A DNA stretch of 64,000 bases from Streptomyces goshikiensis (GCF_014650555.1 NZ_BMVE01000001.1:1116001-1180000); one strand, 5' to 3'. Shown: positions 52,004 through 61,226, numbered from the stretch's first letter. The notes: a model not told the origin generated them from the sequence alone. Numbers and translations: made by a program.

Positions 52004-53688
52004 GATGCCCGTCCTGAGTCGTCGTTCTGGTCTGCCGCGTCGGCCCGGCTGACGGAGGCCACCGTCTGCGGGTCGAGGTCGAAGAGTTCGCGCAGCGCCT
52101 CGGCGTACCCGGCGCCGCCGGGCTCGCTCGCGAGCTGCTTCACGCGCACGGTCGGCGCGTGGAGGAGTTTGTCCACGACGCGCCGCACGGTCTGAGTCAC
52201 CTCGGCGCGCTGGCGCTCGTCGAGGTCGGGGACCCGGCCGTCGAGCCGGGCCACTTCCATGGCCACGACCTCGGCGGCCATGGCCCGCAGGGCCACGACG
52301 GTGGGCGTGATGTGCGCGGCCCGCTGCGCGGCGCCGAAGGCGGCCACTTCCTCGGTGACTATCCCACGTACGGCGTCCACATCGGCAGCCATGGGCGCGT
52401 CGGCGGAGGCCTCGGCGAGCGACTCGATGTCCACGAGCCGTACTCCGGGGATGCGGTGTACGGCGGCGTCGATGTCGCGGGGCATGGCCAGGTCGAGGAG
52501 GGCGAGCCGGACGGCGACGCCGTCGACCTGCGCCCGCACCCCGCGCCGGGGCTGGCGCTGCGCGGCGGCCTCGCCCTGGTCGGCCCAGGTGCCGTGCAGC
52601 TCCAGCGAACTGGCGTCCACTCCGGCGATCGCGGCCCGCCCGTCGCCGACGGGACAGCCGTCGCCCTCGGGCACGGCGGCCAGCACCCTCACGGCCCCGG
52701 CGTCGGCGAGCCGCCGCCGCCCGCCATCGGCGGCGGCCACGAGCCGCGCGACGACTCCGGCGTCGACCCCATCCAGCCCCGTCGGCGTCTGAGGCGCGGG
52801 GTCCGGGGCCGAGCCCCGGTCGTCCGGCCCCGCCGACGTGTGCGCGGCCGAGCCCCGGGACACGGCCGCGGCCACGTCGTCCGCGGTCAGCACGAGCCCG
52901 GTCGCACCGGTGCAGGAGACGACCACGTCAACACGTGTCAGCTCATCGGCGGCAGCCGACATGGCGACGGCCCGCGCCGCCACCCCGGTGCCCGAGGCAA
53001 CCAGAATCTCGGCGAGCCGCTCCGCCCGCTCGGCGGTCCGGTTCGCCACCGCGATCTCGGCGAAGCCGACCCGCGCCAGGGTCGCCGCCGCCAGCGAGGA
53101 CATCGACCCGGCTCCGAGCACCAGCGCCCGCTTGCCGACGGCCCACTCCCGCACCGGCAGGTGCACGGCCAGCTGCTCCAGGCCGAACGTGACCAGCGAC
53201 TGCCCGGCCCGGTCGATCCCGGTCTCGGAGTGCGCCCGCTTGCCCACCCGCAGCGCCTGCTGGAACAGGTCGTTGATCAGCCGCCCGGCGGTGTGGAGCT
53301 CCTGCCCCAGCGCCAGCGCGTCCTTGATCTGACCGAGGATCTGGCCCTCGCCGACCACCATCGAGTCCAGCCCGCACGCCACCGAGAACAGGTGGTGCAC
53401 CGCCCGGTCCTCGTAGTGCACGTACAGGTACGGAGTGAGCTCCTCCAGAGCCACCCCGCTGTGCTGCGCGAGCAGCGTCGACAGCTCGGACACGCCCGCG
53501 TGGAACTTGTCCACGTCGGCGTAGAGCTCGATCCGGTTGCACGTGGCGAGCACCGTCGCCTCGGCCGCGGGCTCCGCGGCCAGCGTGTCGTGCAGCAGCT
53601 TCGCCTTGGCGTCGGCGTTCAGGGAGGCCCGCTCCAGCACGCTGACCGGCGCGCTGCGATGGCTCAGCCCCACGACGAGCAGACTCAT
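52000..53688 (-). CDS. hemA: Glutamyl-tRNA reductase HemA with a large insertion
   Basis: A 562-residue enzyme that reduces glutamyl-tRNA to glutamate-1-semialdehyde, the first committed step of haem synthesis. The catalytic Cys50 is in ATCNRIELY and the NADPH-binding GAGSMSSLAA starts at about 192. Between VSCTGATGLVLTADDV and LLDLAMPRDID lie about 120 extra residues (about 273-394) rich in Ala, Gly and Asp, absent from the usual 420-450-residue enzyme; long HemA forms are known in Streptomyces. The ATG overlaps the rex stop. Together with HemL it supplies 5-aminolevulinate. Confidence 0.95.
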   Translation of the reverse strand: MSLLVVGLSHRSAPVSVLERASLNADAKAKLLHDTLAAEPAAEATVLATCNRIELYADVDKFHAGVSELSTLLAQHSGVALEELTPYLYVHYEDRAVHHLFSVACGLDSMVVGEGQILGQIKDALALGQELHTAGRLINDLFQQALRVGKRAHSETGIDRAGQSLVTFGLEQLAVHLPVREWAVGKRALVLGAGSMSSLAAATLARVGFAEIAVANRTAERAERLAEILVASGTGVAARAVAMSAAADELTRVDVVVSCTGATGLVLTADDVAAAVSRGSAAHTSAGPDDRGSAPDPAPQTPTGLDGVDAGVVARLVAAADGGRRRLADAGAVRVLAAVPEGDGCPVGDGRAAIAGVDASSLELHGTWADQGEAAAQRQPRRGVRAQVDGVAVRLALLDLAMPRDIDAAVHRIPGVRLVDIESLAEASADAPMAADVDAVRGIVTEEVAAFGAAQRAAHITPTVVALRAMAAEVVAMEVARLDGRVPDLDERQRAEVTQTVRRVVDKLLHAPTVRVKQLASEPGGAGYAEALRELFDLDPQTVASVSRADAADQNDDSGRAS

Positions 53689-54545
53689 GCCGGCATCACC
53701 GCCGGGACGTCACCGTCGGGGCCGCCCTTGCGCGCGGCGGCAGCGGCGGCGCGGCCGGCCGGCGGCATCAGGGCGGCGGCCGGGGCCGCACCCGTCCCGG
53801 CTCCGGCCCCGTCGGGGGCGCCGGCGCCCGCGTCGGGGGCCCCGTCGGCGTCGGCGTCGGCGGAACCGGCGGCCGCCGCTTCCTCGCCCGCCTTGCGCTG
53901 CTCATGGAAGGCCAGGATCTGGAGCTCGATCGACAGGTCGACCTTGCGCACGTCCACGCCGTCGGGCACGGACAGCACGGTCGGCGCGAAGTTCAGGATG
54001 GAGGTGACGCCCGCCGCGATCAGCCGCTCGCTGACCTGCTGGGCCGCGCCCGCGGGGGTCGCGATCACGCCGATCGAGACGCCGTTCTCCGAGATGATCT
54101 TCTCCAGATCATCGGTGTGCTGCACGGGCATGCCGGCGACCGGCTTCCCGGCCATCGCCGGATCGGCGTCGATGAGCGCCGCGACGCGGAATCCGCGCGC
54201 GGAGAAGCCGCCGTAGTTGGCGAGGGCCGCGCCGAGGTTGCCGATGCCGACGATGACGACGGGCCAGTCCTGGGTCAGGCCCAGTTCGCGGGAGATCTGG
54301 TAGACGAGGTACTCGACGTCGTAGCCGACGCCGCGCGTCCCGTAGGAACCGAGGTAGGAGAAGTCCTTGCGCAGCTTCGCGGAGTTGACTCCGGCGGCGG
54401 CCGCGAGCTCCTCGGAGGACACCGTGGGCACCGATCGCTCGGAGAGCGCGGTGAGGGCGCGCAGGTACAGCGGAAGCCGGGCGACCGTGGCCTCGGGGAT
54501 ACCTCGGCTGCGGGTCGCCGGTCGGTGAGTTCGGCCAGTTGCCAC
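53685..54545 (-). CDS. rex: Redox-sensing transcriptional repressor Rex
   Basis: A 286-residue repressor that reads the NADH/NAD+ ratio. The winged-helix part (IPEATVARLPLYLRALTAL to GVNSAKLRKDFSYLGSYGTRGVGYDV) is followed by a Rossmann domain with VVIVGIGNLGAAL and a C-terminal swapping helix (ELQILAFHEQRKAGEE). An extra Ala/Gly/Asp tail of about 60 residues is peculiar to this lineage. The GTG at 54545 has GCAGGAG upstream. It is the first gene of the rex-hemA-hemC-hemD operon and has a Rex site in its own promoter. Confidence 0.96.
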   Translation of the reverse strand: MATGRTHRPATRSRGIPEATVARLPLYLRALTALSERSVPTVSSEELAAAAGVNSAKLRKDFSYLGSYGTRGVGYDVEYLVYQISRELGLTQDWPVVIVGIGNLGAALANYGGFSARGFRVAALIDADPAMAGKPVAGMPVQHTDDLEKIISENGVSIGVIATPAGAAQQVSERLIAAGVTSILNFAPTVLSVPDGVDVRKVDLSIELQILAFHEQRKAGEEAAAAGSADADADGAPDAGAGAPDGAGAGTGAAPAAALMPPAGRAAAAAARKGGPDGDVPAVMPA

Positions 54546-54610
54546 GATGCTCCTGCGGGATGAGCGGGGCTGCAGGCGGTCACTTGTCCCAAGACCGCCC
54601 CGTCGGAAGC

Positions 54611-54639
54611 AGGCTATGTCTTTGTGAACGCGTGCACAA
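54611..54639 (-). promoter_or_regulatory. rex promoter overlapped by a Rex operator (ROP)
   Basis: Leftward -35 TTGTGC (54639-54634) and -10 TAGCCT (54616-54611) are 17 bp apart. The palindrome TGTGAACGCGTGCACA (54623-54638) covers the spacer and -35 and differs by one base from the Rex consensus TGTGAACGCGTTCACA as I know it. Rex should repress when NADH is low. Confidence 0.88.
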
Positions 54640-54818
54640 AGATTGTGTCCGCTTTGTCCGAGCAAAGTGACCGGGGTCACGCGACCCGGGCGCGCGGGGG
54701 CGGAACCGGGAACGGGCCGAACCCGTTCAAATCCGGATGGGGGCAAAACCGTACACACTCCTCATCGATACGCCCCCGAGTCCCCATAAATCGCCCATGA
54801 TGGTAACCGCCCGCGCGG

Positions 54819-55097
54819 TCAGGCTCCCAATGCCCGGCGCAGGCGCTCAGGGTTCACCCGCCAGAAGGTGTGCTGTTCACCATCGACCAGGACCACCGGG
54901 ATCTGTTCCCAGTGCAGCCGGTAGAGCTCCTCGTCCTCGGAGATGTCCTTCTTCTCCCACCGCGCGCCCGTCTCGGCGCACACCTTCTCGATCACTTCCT
55001 GGGCGTCATCGCACAGATGGCACCCCGGCTTCCCGATGAGCGTGACCACCCGCTCCTCGGGGCGCTTCTTTTCCTTACGACGCAGCAAAGGGCTCAT
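54819..55097 (-). CDS. Glutaredoxin-like thiol protein
   Basis: A 92-residue thioredoxin-fold protein. The redox motif is CHLC in GKPGCHLCDDAQ (about 28-31), and the cis-Pro loop IPVVLVDGEQ follows. This DUF836-like glutaredoxin group sits upstream of rex in Streptomyces. The start is ATG 55097 with GGGGG upstream. Its product may reduce disulfides or bind a metal; the partner is unknown. It lies about 270 bp before rex on the same strand, separated by the rex promoter. Confidence 0.88.
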   Translation of the reverse strand: MSPLLRRKEKKRPEERVVTLIGKPGCHLCDDAQEVIEKVCAETGARWEKKDISEDEELYRLHWEQIPVVLVDGEQHTFWRVNPERLRRALGA

Positions 55098-55203
55098 GGC
55101 CCCCATTCTCCCGCGCCGTCCGTAACACCCCCGCCCCGCAGAGTTCACGCCTCCGCATCCCATCGGTTCGGGAACTCCCGAACACAGTGGCTATGCTCGC
55201 GTC

Positions 55204-56193
55204 ATGGCCGCTCTGGGATGGCTCACCCCCCGTAGGCGCTCCGCGACAGCGCGGAGCGTGCTGGCAGGCGAGGCCTCGGCCGAGGCCGCCCGCAAGTCCG
55301 CTCTGACCGGTGCGCCGGATCCGGAAATCGACGAGGACGACGAGAACGTCCAGGTCAACACGGCGCAGGCGGAGCCCGAACCGGCCGCCGAGGCCGCCCC
55401 TGACCCCTTCCCCGTCGCCGGGGACGATCTGGCCGCCGCCTTCTTCGACCTCGACAACACCGTCATGCAGGGCGCCGCGATTTTCCACTTCGGACGCGGC
55501 CTCTACAAGCGCGAGTTCTTCCAGCGGCGCGAGCTCGCCCGCTTCGCCTGGCAGCAGGCCTGGTTCCGGTTGGCCGGAGTCGAGGACCCCGAGCACATGC
55601 AGGACGCCCGCGACAGCGCCCTGTCCATCGTCAAGGGCCACCGGGTCTGTGAACTCATGGCCATCGGCGAGGAGATCTACGACGAGTACATGGCCGAGCG
55701 GATCTGGCCGGGCACCCGCGCCCTGGCCCAGGCCCACCTCGACGCCGGCCAGAAGGTGTGGCTGGTGACGGCCGCCCCCGTCGAGACCGCCACGATCATC
55801 GCCCGCCGCCTCGGCCTGACCGGGGCCCTGGGCACCGTCGCCGAGTCCGTGGACGGCGTCTACACCGGCCGGCTCGTCGGCGAACCGCTGCACGGCCCCG
55901 CGAAGGCGGAGGCCGTCCGCGCGCTGGCCGCCGCCGAGGGCCTCGATCTCGAACGCTGCGCCGCCTACAGCGATTCGCACAACGACATCCCGATGCTGTC
56001 GCTCGTCGGACACCCGTACGCGATCAATCCCGACACAAAACTGCGCAAGCATGCCAGGGCCAACGACTGGCGGCTGCGCGACTACCGGACCGGCCGCAAG
56101 GCCGTGAAGGTCGGCGTCCCGGCGGCCGCCGGCGTCGGCGCGATCGCGGGCGGCGCCGCCGCCGCCATCGCCCTGCACCGCCGCCGCAAGTAA
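55204..56193 (+). CDS. HAD-IB family hydrolase with C-terminal membrane segment
   Basis: A 329-residue phosphatase. After an acidic N-terminal extension (1-75) the HAD motifs appear: DLDNTVM (motif I), VTAAPVE (II), the lysine in GPAKAEAV (III) and AYSDSHNDIPML (IV). The C1 cap places it in subfamily IB, with phosphoserine phosphatase-like proteins. A C-terminal hydrophobic stretch (VPAAAGVGAIAGGAAAAIAL) could anchor it. The substrate is unknown. It is divergent from the glutaredoxin gene and upstream of bldN. Confidence 0.92.
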   Translation: MAALGWLTPRRRSATARSVLAGEASAEAARKSALTGAPDPEIDEDDENVQVNTAQAEPEPAAEAAPDPFPVAGDDLAAAFFDLDNTVMQGAAIFHFGRGLYKREFFQRRELARFAWQQAWFRLAGVEDPEHMQDARDSALSIVKGHRVCELMAIGEEIYDEYMAERIWPGTRALAQAHLDAGQKVWLVTAAPVETATIIARRLGLTGALGTVAESVDGVYTGRLVGEPLHGPAKAEAVRALAAAEGLDLERCAAYSDSHNDIPMLSLVGHPYAINPDTKLRKHARANDWRLRDYRTGRKAVKVGVPAAAGVGAIAGGAAAAIALHRRRK

Positions 56194-56589
56194 CCCCGCG
56201 GGCCCCGCCCTCAGGCCGCCGCCTGCGCCGGAGCCCCGCGCGCCCCGCGGCCCGCTCCCGGGCGCCTCCCGGCCCGCCGCCCCGGCGGCGATCTCCCCAC
56301 CTCCGCCCGCGCCTTCGGCGCGGCGCTCCGGCATGCCCCACTCGGTCGCGAGCCACCTTGGAAGCGTCCATTCCGCGCATCCAACCGATCAAGAACCGAT
56401 CACCAATTGCGTCTGAATATGCCCTCGACACGCAACAGAAGTGTCGGAAGCGGTGATTTGAGCAACTGGGTGTAGCACTGCCTGTACGAAGCGTTATTCT
56501 CCTCAAACGCATGCCACCGGCCATCTGTCGCCACGACGGGTGAACGGTCCCGCACTGCACGTGATGGAAGCTCTGCCTCTGGGAGTCCC
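56194..56589 (+). other. 396-bp gap: promoter region of the bldN gene
   Basis: No gene is seen. The first half is GC-rich 3' DNA of the HAD gene; the second half (from about 56370) is less GC-rich and carries a weak inverted pair GATCACC (56398) and GGTGATT (56452). This should be the developmental promoter of bldN, but I could not place a -10/-35 pair with confidence. Confidence 0.35.
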
Positions 56590-57405
56590 GTGTACCCACC
56601 TGTCGGGGTTGACGCCTCGGGCCTGGCTACGCTGCGCGCGACGGTCCTCGACCACCTGCGCGGCTTCGTCCCCACCGCGTACGCCGTCCCCGCCCTCGCC
56701 GCCGCGGTCCCTGCCGGCCTCGGCCCGGCCGGTCCCTGCTATGCCCTGACGGATGGCGGAGCGACCGTGGGCAGACGCGGTCGCTCCGCCGGCAACGCGG
56801 GCGGCGGTGCCACCGGCACGAGCGCCCCCACCGCCCGCCGCCCCACCGCGGACAGCGACCAGGCCCGCATGATGGACCTGGTCGAACGCGCCCAGGCCGG
56901 AGAGGCGGATGCCTTCGGCCGGCTCTACGACCAGTACAGCGACACCGTCTACCGGTACATCTACTACCGCGTGGGCGGCAAGGCGACCGCGGAGGACCTC
57001 ACCAGCGAGACGTTCCTGCGCGCCCTGCGCCGCATCTCCACCTTCACCTGGCAGGGCCGGGACTTCGGCGCCTGGCTCGTGACGATCGCGCGCAACCTGG
57101 TCGCGGACCACTTCAAGTCGAGCCGCTTCCGCCTGGAAGTGACGACCGGCGAAATGCTGGACGCCAACGAGGTGGAACGGTCCCCCGAGGACTCCGTCCT
57201 GGAGTCCCTCTCCAACGCGGCCCTGCTGGAGGCCGTACGGAAACTCAACCCTCAGCAGCAGGAGTGCGTGACCCTGCGCTTCCTCCAGGGCCTCTCGGTC
57301 GCCGAGACCGCCCGCGTGATGGGGAAGAACGAGGGCGCCATCAAGACGCTCCAGTACCGGGCGGTGCGCACCCTGGCCCGCCTGCTCCCCGACGACGCGC
57401 GCTGA
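56590..57405 (+). CDS. bldN: ECF sigma factor BldN (made as a proprotein)
   Basis: A 271-residue sigma factor needed for aerial mycelium formation in Streptomyces. An unusual N-terminal extension of about 86 residues, starting YPPVGVDASGLATLRATVLD, precedes sigma region 2 (about 95-165, RLYDQYSDTVYRYIYYRVGG, then TWQGRDFGAWLVTIARN) and region 4 (about 215-271, LNPQQQECVTLRFLQGLS). In S. coelicolor this extension is removed by proteolysis. GGGAG 4 nt before the GTG at 56590 supports the start. The gene downstream encodes its anti-sigma factor. Confidence 0.95.
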   Translation: MYPPVGVDASGLATLRATVLDHLRGFVPTAYAVPALAAAVPAGLGPAGPCYALTDGGATVGRRGRSAGNAGGGATGTSAPTARRPTADSDQARMMDLVERAQAGEADAFGRLYDQYSDTVYRYIYYRVGGKATAEDLTSETFLRALRRISTFTWQGRDFGAWLVTIARNLVADHFKSSRFRLEVTTGEMLDANEVERSPEDSVLESLSNAALLEAVRKLNPQQQECVTLRFLQGLSVAETARVMGKNEGAIKTLQYRAVRTLARLLPDDAR

Positions 57406-57674
57406 CGGGGACGACGCGCGCCGACGGGTGGCGCTCCCGCGCCGAAGCCCACACCCATGCCTACACGACAAAACGACCTGACTCTGATGACGCTGTGGTC
57501 CGATCATCCTTCGTCCGTAACCCAAGTGCCGCGCCGCTCGTTGTGCGGAATGCAGGCTCCCTGTGGACACGCCCTGCCCGAAGCCGCTCACCCGAAAGTG
57601 TGGATGTGCTCAAGGAAGGCAACCTTCCGGACACCTTGGGGAGTCGATCGTCATGACGAGAGGAGGTGCCGCCA

Positions 57675-58895
57675 GTGATCGCGAACGTGACTCCGCACCG
57701 GCGGGCGAACGCCTTCGCCCAGGCCCTGGAGGATCGGAACCCATCCGATCCTTCGGAACCGGACCCGGCGGCCGAGCAGTCCGAGGCACCTGCCGAACCT
57801 GCTGACCACAACCGGTTGTTGGCCCTGGCGAGCGTGCTCGGCGAACGAATGCCGCGCCCGGAGCTGGACCCCGAGGTCAAAGTGGTGCAGCGAGCCCAGC
57901 TCGTTGCCGCCATGGAGGCCATGGTGATGGAGGAGAGGGCCGGGGGCGGTGCCGCCCCGGACCCTCTGGTGCCCGAGCAGCGGACCGGCCGCGGCGCCCA
58001 CCGGGCGACCTCGCTCCGGAAATTGCGGCCCCGCTCCCGCTGGTCCAAGGGCATCGCAGCGGGCGGCCTCACGGTCGGTGTGGCCGCGGGGGCTTTCAGC
58101 GGAGTGGCCGCTGCCAGTACGGACGCCCTGCCGGGTGACTCCCTGTACCCCGTCAAGCGGGGCATGGAGGATCTCAAGCTCGGGATGGCCGACGACGATT
58201 CGGACCGGGGCGAGCTCTACCTCGACCAGGCCTCGCACCGTCTGTCGGAAGCCCGCAGGCTGATGGAGCGCGGCCGTACGGGCGTCCTGGACCACGAGTC
58301 CCTGGGCGAGATCCGCCGAGCGCTGGCGGGCATGAGACACGACGCCTCGGAGGGCCACCGGCTCCTCCAGGCGGCGTACGAGCGGGACGGCTCGCTGGGC
58401 CCGATCCAGACGCTGTCCTCTTTCTCCCGCTCGCACCGCGACGCGTGGGGCAGGCTCCGCGAGAAGCTCCCGCCGCAGCTGGGTGACGTGGGCGGAGAGG
58501 TCGAGTCGGTCTTCCAGGCCATAGACGAGGACGTGGCGCCGCTGCAGAGCATGCTCCCCAAGCCACCGGAGCAGCCCCGCGGCGGAACCGGGGCGACCTC
58601 GGCCAAGCCGAGCGCGCCCGCCGGGAAGCAGCAGCCCGCCGCCTCCCCCGGCACCCCGTCGGCCGGCGGACACCCCGCCAGCCCGGCGGCGCCGTCGGGG
58701 AGCACCACCAGCAAGCCCCCGGCCTCCGGCGGCCTCCTGGGCGGTACGGGTGACCTCCTGAACCCGCCCGGGGGTCACTCCCCCGTTCCCTCGGCGGCCA
58801 CCCCGGAGCTCCCCAAGCCGGACATCACGCTCCCGCCCCTGCTCCCGGGTCTCCTCCCGGGCCTGGGCCTGAGCGCGGAGGACGCGGCGGAGTAG
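57675..58895 (+). CDS. rsbN: Anti-sigma factor RsbN (DUF5667 protein)
   Basis: A 406-residue single-pass membrane protein. The N-terminal cytoplasmic part (1-130) binds sigma BldN; it starts VIANVTPHRRANAFAQALED. One helix (WSKGIAAGGLTVGVAAGAFS in part, about 130-155) is followed by an extracellular DUF5667 domain (DALPGDSLYPVKRGMEDL, then LYLDQASHRLSEARRLM) and a long Pro/Ser/Gly tail. AGGAGGTG (57661-57668) 6 nt upstream fixes GTG 57675. It follows bldN by 269 nt. Confidence 0.9.
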   Translation: MIANVTPHRRANAFAQALEDRNPSDPSEPDPAAEQSEAPAEPADHNRLLALASVLGERMPRPELDPEVKVVQRAQLVAAMEAMVMEERAGGGAAPDPLVPEQRTGRGAHRATSLRKLRPRSRWSKGIAAGGLTVGVAAGAFSGVAAASTDALPGDSLYPVKRGMEDLKLGMADDDSDRGELYLDQASHRLSEARRLMERGRTGVLDHESLGEIRRALAGMRHDASEGHRLLQAAYERDGSLGPIQTLSSFSRSHRDAWGRLREKLPPQLGDVGGEVESVFQAIDEDVAPLQSMLPKPPEQPRGGTGATSAKPSAPAGKQQPAASPGTPSAGGHPASPAAPSGSTTSKPPASGGLLGGTGDLLNPPGGHSPVPSAATPELPKPDITLPPLLPGLLPGLGLSAEDAAE

Positions 58896-58904
58896 CCCGG
58901 CACC

Positions 58905-58947
58905 CGAACGCCGGCGAGGCTGGATCATCCCGCCTCGCCGGCGTTCG
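58905..58947. terminator. Terminator between rsbN and the acyltransferase gene
   Basis: CGAACGCCGGCGAGGC (58905-58920) pairs perfectly with 58932-58947 across an 11-nt loop. It lies between two convergent genes. Confidence 0.9.
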
Positions 58948-58972
58948 TGGCGCCCGGCCGGAAGGCGTCCGG

Positions 58973-59959
58973 TCAGAAGAAGACCGACCGCCGCTGCACG
59001 AGCAGCCGGTACAGGGTGTGCTGGATCTGCTCCCGCACCTGGTCGGTGAGGTTGAACATCAGCATCGGATCCTCCGCCGCCTCCGGCGGATACCCGTCCG
59101 TGGGGATCGGCTCCCCGAACTGGATCGTCCACTTCGTCGGCAGCGGCACCGCCCCGAGCGGCCCCAGCCAGGGGAACGTCGGCGTGATCGGGAAGTACGG
59201 GATCCCCAGCAGCCGCGCGAGCGTCTTCGCGTTGCCGACCATCGGGTAGATCTCCTCCGCCCCCACGATCGAGCACGGCACGATCGGCGTCCCCGCCCGC
59301 AGCGCCGTCGACACGAAGCCGCCCCGCCCGAACCGCTGGAGCTTGTACCGGTCTCCGAACGGCTTCCCTATCCCCTTGAAGCCCTCCGGCATGACACCGA
59401 CCAGCTCCCCGGCCTCCAGCAGCCGCTGCGCGTCCTCCGCGCACGCCAGGGTGTGCCCGGCCTTGCGCGCCAGCTCGTTGACCACCGGCAGCATGAACAC
59501 CAGGTCCGCCGCCAGCAGCCGAAGGTGGCGCCGCGCCGGATGGTGGTCGTGCACCGCGACCTGCATCATCAGGCCGTCCAGGGGCAGCGTCCCCGAGTGG
59601 TTCGCCACGATCAGCGCCCCACCCTCCTTCGGGATGTTCTCGACGCCCTTGACCTCGACCCGGAAGTACTTGTCGTACAGCGGCCGCAGCAGGGACATCA
59701 GGACCTGGTCCGTCAGTTCCTCGTCGTAGCCGAAGTCGTCGACCTCGTAGTCCCCGGTGACCCGCCGCCGCAGGAACGCCAGCCCGCCGGCGATCCGCCG
59801 GTCCCAGCTGCCGCCGCCCGGCCCGGTGCCCGCCTCCGCGCCCGGCGCGGGCAGCGGGGCCACCGCCTCCGGCTCCGTCGCCGCGGCGACCCGCACCCGG
59901 CGCGGCGGGCGCCTCCTCGGCCGGTCCTCGTCGAACGGAATGACCTTGGCGTCCGCCAC
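58973..59959 (-). CDS. Lysophospholipid acyltransferase (PlsC-like)
   Basis: A 328-residue acyltransferase of glycerophospholipid synthesis. After a basic N-terminal region (1-60), the domain has the catalytic NHSGTLPLD (H and D of the HX4D motif, about 120-128), the substrate-binding MPEGFKGIGK (about 195) and GTPIVPCSIVG. It probably transfers an acyl chain to a lysophospholipid or related acceptor. The GTG at 59959 overlaps the upstream epimerase stop by 1 nt. Confidence 0.9.
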   Translation of the reverse strand: MADAKVIPFDEDRPRRRPPRRVRVAAATEPEAVAPLPAPGAEAGTGPGGGSWDRRIAGGLAFLRRRVTGDYEVDDFGYDEELTDQVLMSLLRPLYDKYFRVEVKGVENIPKEGGALIVANHSGTLPLDGLMMQVAVHDHHPARRHLRLLAADLVFMLPVVNELARKAGHTLACAEDAQRLLEAGELVGVMPEGFKGIGKPFGDRYKLQRFGRGGFVSTALRAGTPIVPCSIVGAEEIYPMVGNAKTLARLLGIPYFPITPTFPWLGPLGAVPLPTKWTIQFGEPIPTDGYPPEAAEDPMLMFNLTDQVREQIQHTLYRLLVQRRSVFF

Positions 59960-61032
59960 TATCGCTGCGCTCCCTCAACCGTAGGCCCGGCACTCGTCAG
60001 ATCCGCGTTCAGCATCCCCGCCACCCGGTCCACCGCCCGCCCCGCCCGCTCCGGCGGCAGCAGCCCGTTCCCCCGGCTCCGGGCGAAGTCGAGGAAGGTC
60101 TCGGCGGTGGTGTACATCGGCTTGAACCCCAGGGTGTCCCGCATCTGGGTGGTCTCCACGACCCGCCCATGGGTCAGCAGCCTGATCTGCTCGGGCGAGA
60201 AGTCCGTGACCCCCACCGTCCGCAGCGCGGCCCCCACCCATGTCACCGCGGGCAGCAGCAGCGGCACCGTGGGCCGCCCCAGCCGCCGCGAGCACTGCGA
60301 CAGCAGCATCACGCCGTCGCCCGCGATGTTGAAGGTACCGCTGTTGAGCGTCCCGCGCCGGGGCTCGCGCGCCGCCAGCCCCAGGACGTCCAGTACGTCG
60401 TCCTCGTGGACGAACTGGAGCCGCGGGTCGTAACCCAGCACCGTCGGCATCACCGGCATCGAGAAGTACTCGGCGAGCGCCGAGTCGGCGTAGGGGCCCA
60501 GGATGTTCGCGAAGCGCAGCACGCACACCGCCACATCGGGCCGCCGGCGCGCGAAGCCCCGTACGTAGCCCTCGACCTCGGCGGCGTCCTTGGCGAACCC
60601 GCCCGACGGCAGCGATTTGGGCTGGGTGCTCTCGGTGAAGACGGCGGGGTCCCGCGAGGTGCCCCCGTACACGCTGGTACTGGACTTCACCACGAGCCGG
60701 CGCACCGTCGGGGACTTCTGGCAGGCCCCGAGGAGCTGCATCGTCCCGATGACGTTTGTTTCCTTGACGGCGCTGCGGCCGGCGCCCGGCACCGCCGTGC
60801 CTCCGGTGACCGCCAGATGGACCACCGTGTCCACGGCGTGCTCGGCGAGCACGCGGACGATCGCCGACTGCCTGATGTCCGTACGGACGAACTCGGCCGA
60901 TCCGAGCCGGTGTGTCGGGGTCACCGCGTCCACCGCGATCACCCGCTCCACATCCGGGTCGCGCTGGATACGGCGCACGAAGCGGCCTCCCAGCTGCCGG
61001 GCAGCCCCGGTGACGAGCACGACCTTCCCCAC
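59959..61032 (-). CDS. NAD-dependent epimerase/dehydratase (extended SDR)
   Basis: A 357-residue Rossmann-fold protein. The nucleotide-binding motif is TGAARQLGGRFV (about 8-19), with FVRTDIRQ, a Ser pair in VVKSSTSVYGG and FAKDAAEVEGY in place of the usual YxxxK, so the catalytic Tyr appears to be Phe/Ala-shifted and activity may differ. The product looks like a sugar-nucleotide or lipid-modifying reductase. It is followed directly by the acyltransferase, so both may act on a cell-envelope lipid. Confidence 0.87.
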   Translation of the reverse strand: MGKVVLVTGAARQLGGRFVRRIQRDPDVERVIAVDAVTPTHRLGSAEFVRTDIRQSAIVRVLAEHAVDTVVHLAVTGGTAVPGAGRSAVKETNVIGTMQLLGACQKSPTVRRLVVKSSTSVYGGTSRDPAVFTESTQPKSLPSGGFAKDAAEVEGYVRGFARRRPDVAVCVLRFANILGPYADSALAEYFSMPVMPTVLGYDPRLQFVHEDDVLDVLGLAAREPRRGTLNSGTFNIAGDGVMLLSQCSRRLGRPTVPLLLPAVTWVGAALRTVGVTDFSPEQIRLLTHGRVVETTQMRDTLGFKPMYTTAETFLDFARSRGNGLLPPERAGRAVDRVAGMLNADLTSAGPTVEGAQR

Positions 61033-61070
61033 GAGTTCAGCGCCTCCCTCGAAGAAGTCCCCCGGTTACA

Positions 61071-61107
61071 CCGCAGCCCCTCCACCAGGATGGTGGAGGG
61101 GCTGCGG
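61071..61107 (-). terminator. 17-bp terminator hairpin with GGA triloop
   Basis: CCGCAGCCCCTCCACCA (61071-61087) is perfectly inverted at 61091-61107 around only three bases. It ends the transcript of the small basic protein gene. Confidence 0.88.
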
Positions 61108-61127
61108 AGAACACGTACAGCTGCCGT

Positions 61128-61226
61128 TTACTTCTTGTTACGGCGCTGGACGCGGGTGCGCTTGAGCAGCTTGCGGTGCTTCTTCTTAGCCATCCGCTTG
61201 CGCCGCTTCTTGATAACAGAGCCCAC
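61128..61226 (-). CDS. 32-residue Lys/Arg-rich AURKAIP1/COX24-type protein
   Basis: A tiny gene from GTG 61226 to TAA 61128. The product [19 protein letters not shown]... is almost wholly Lys, Arg and His with a few hydrophobic residues, the signature of the short actinobacterial AURKAIP1/COX24 domain proteins, which associate with ribosomes (mS38/bS22-like). GAGGG 6 nt upstream supports the start. A strong terminator follows. Confidence 0.9.
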   Translation of the reverse strand: MGSVIKKRRKRMAKKKHRKLLKRTRVQRRNKK

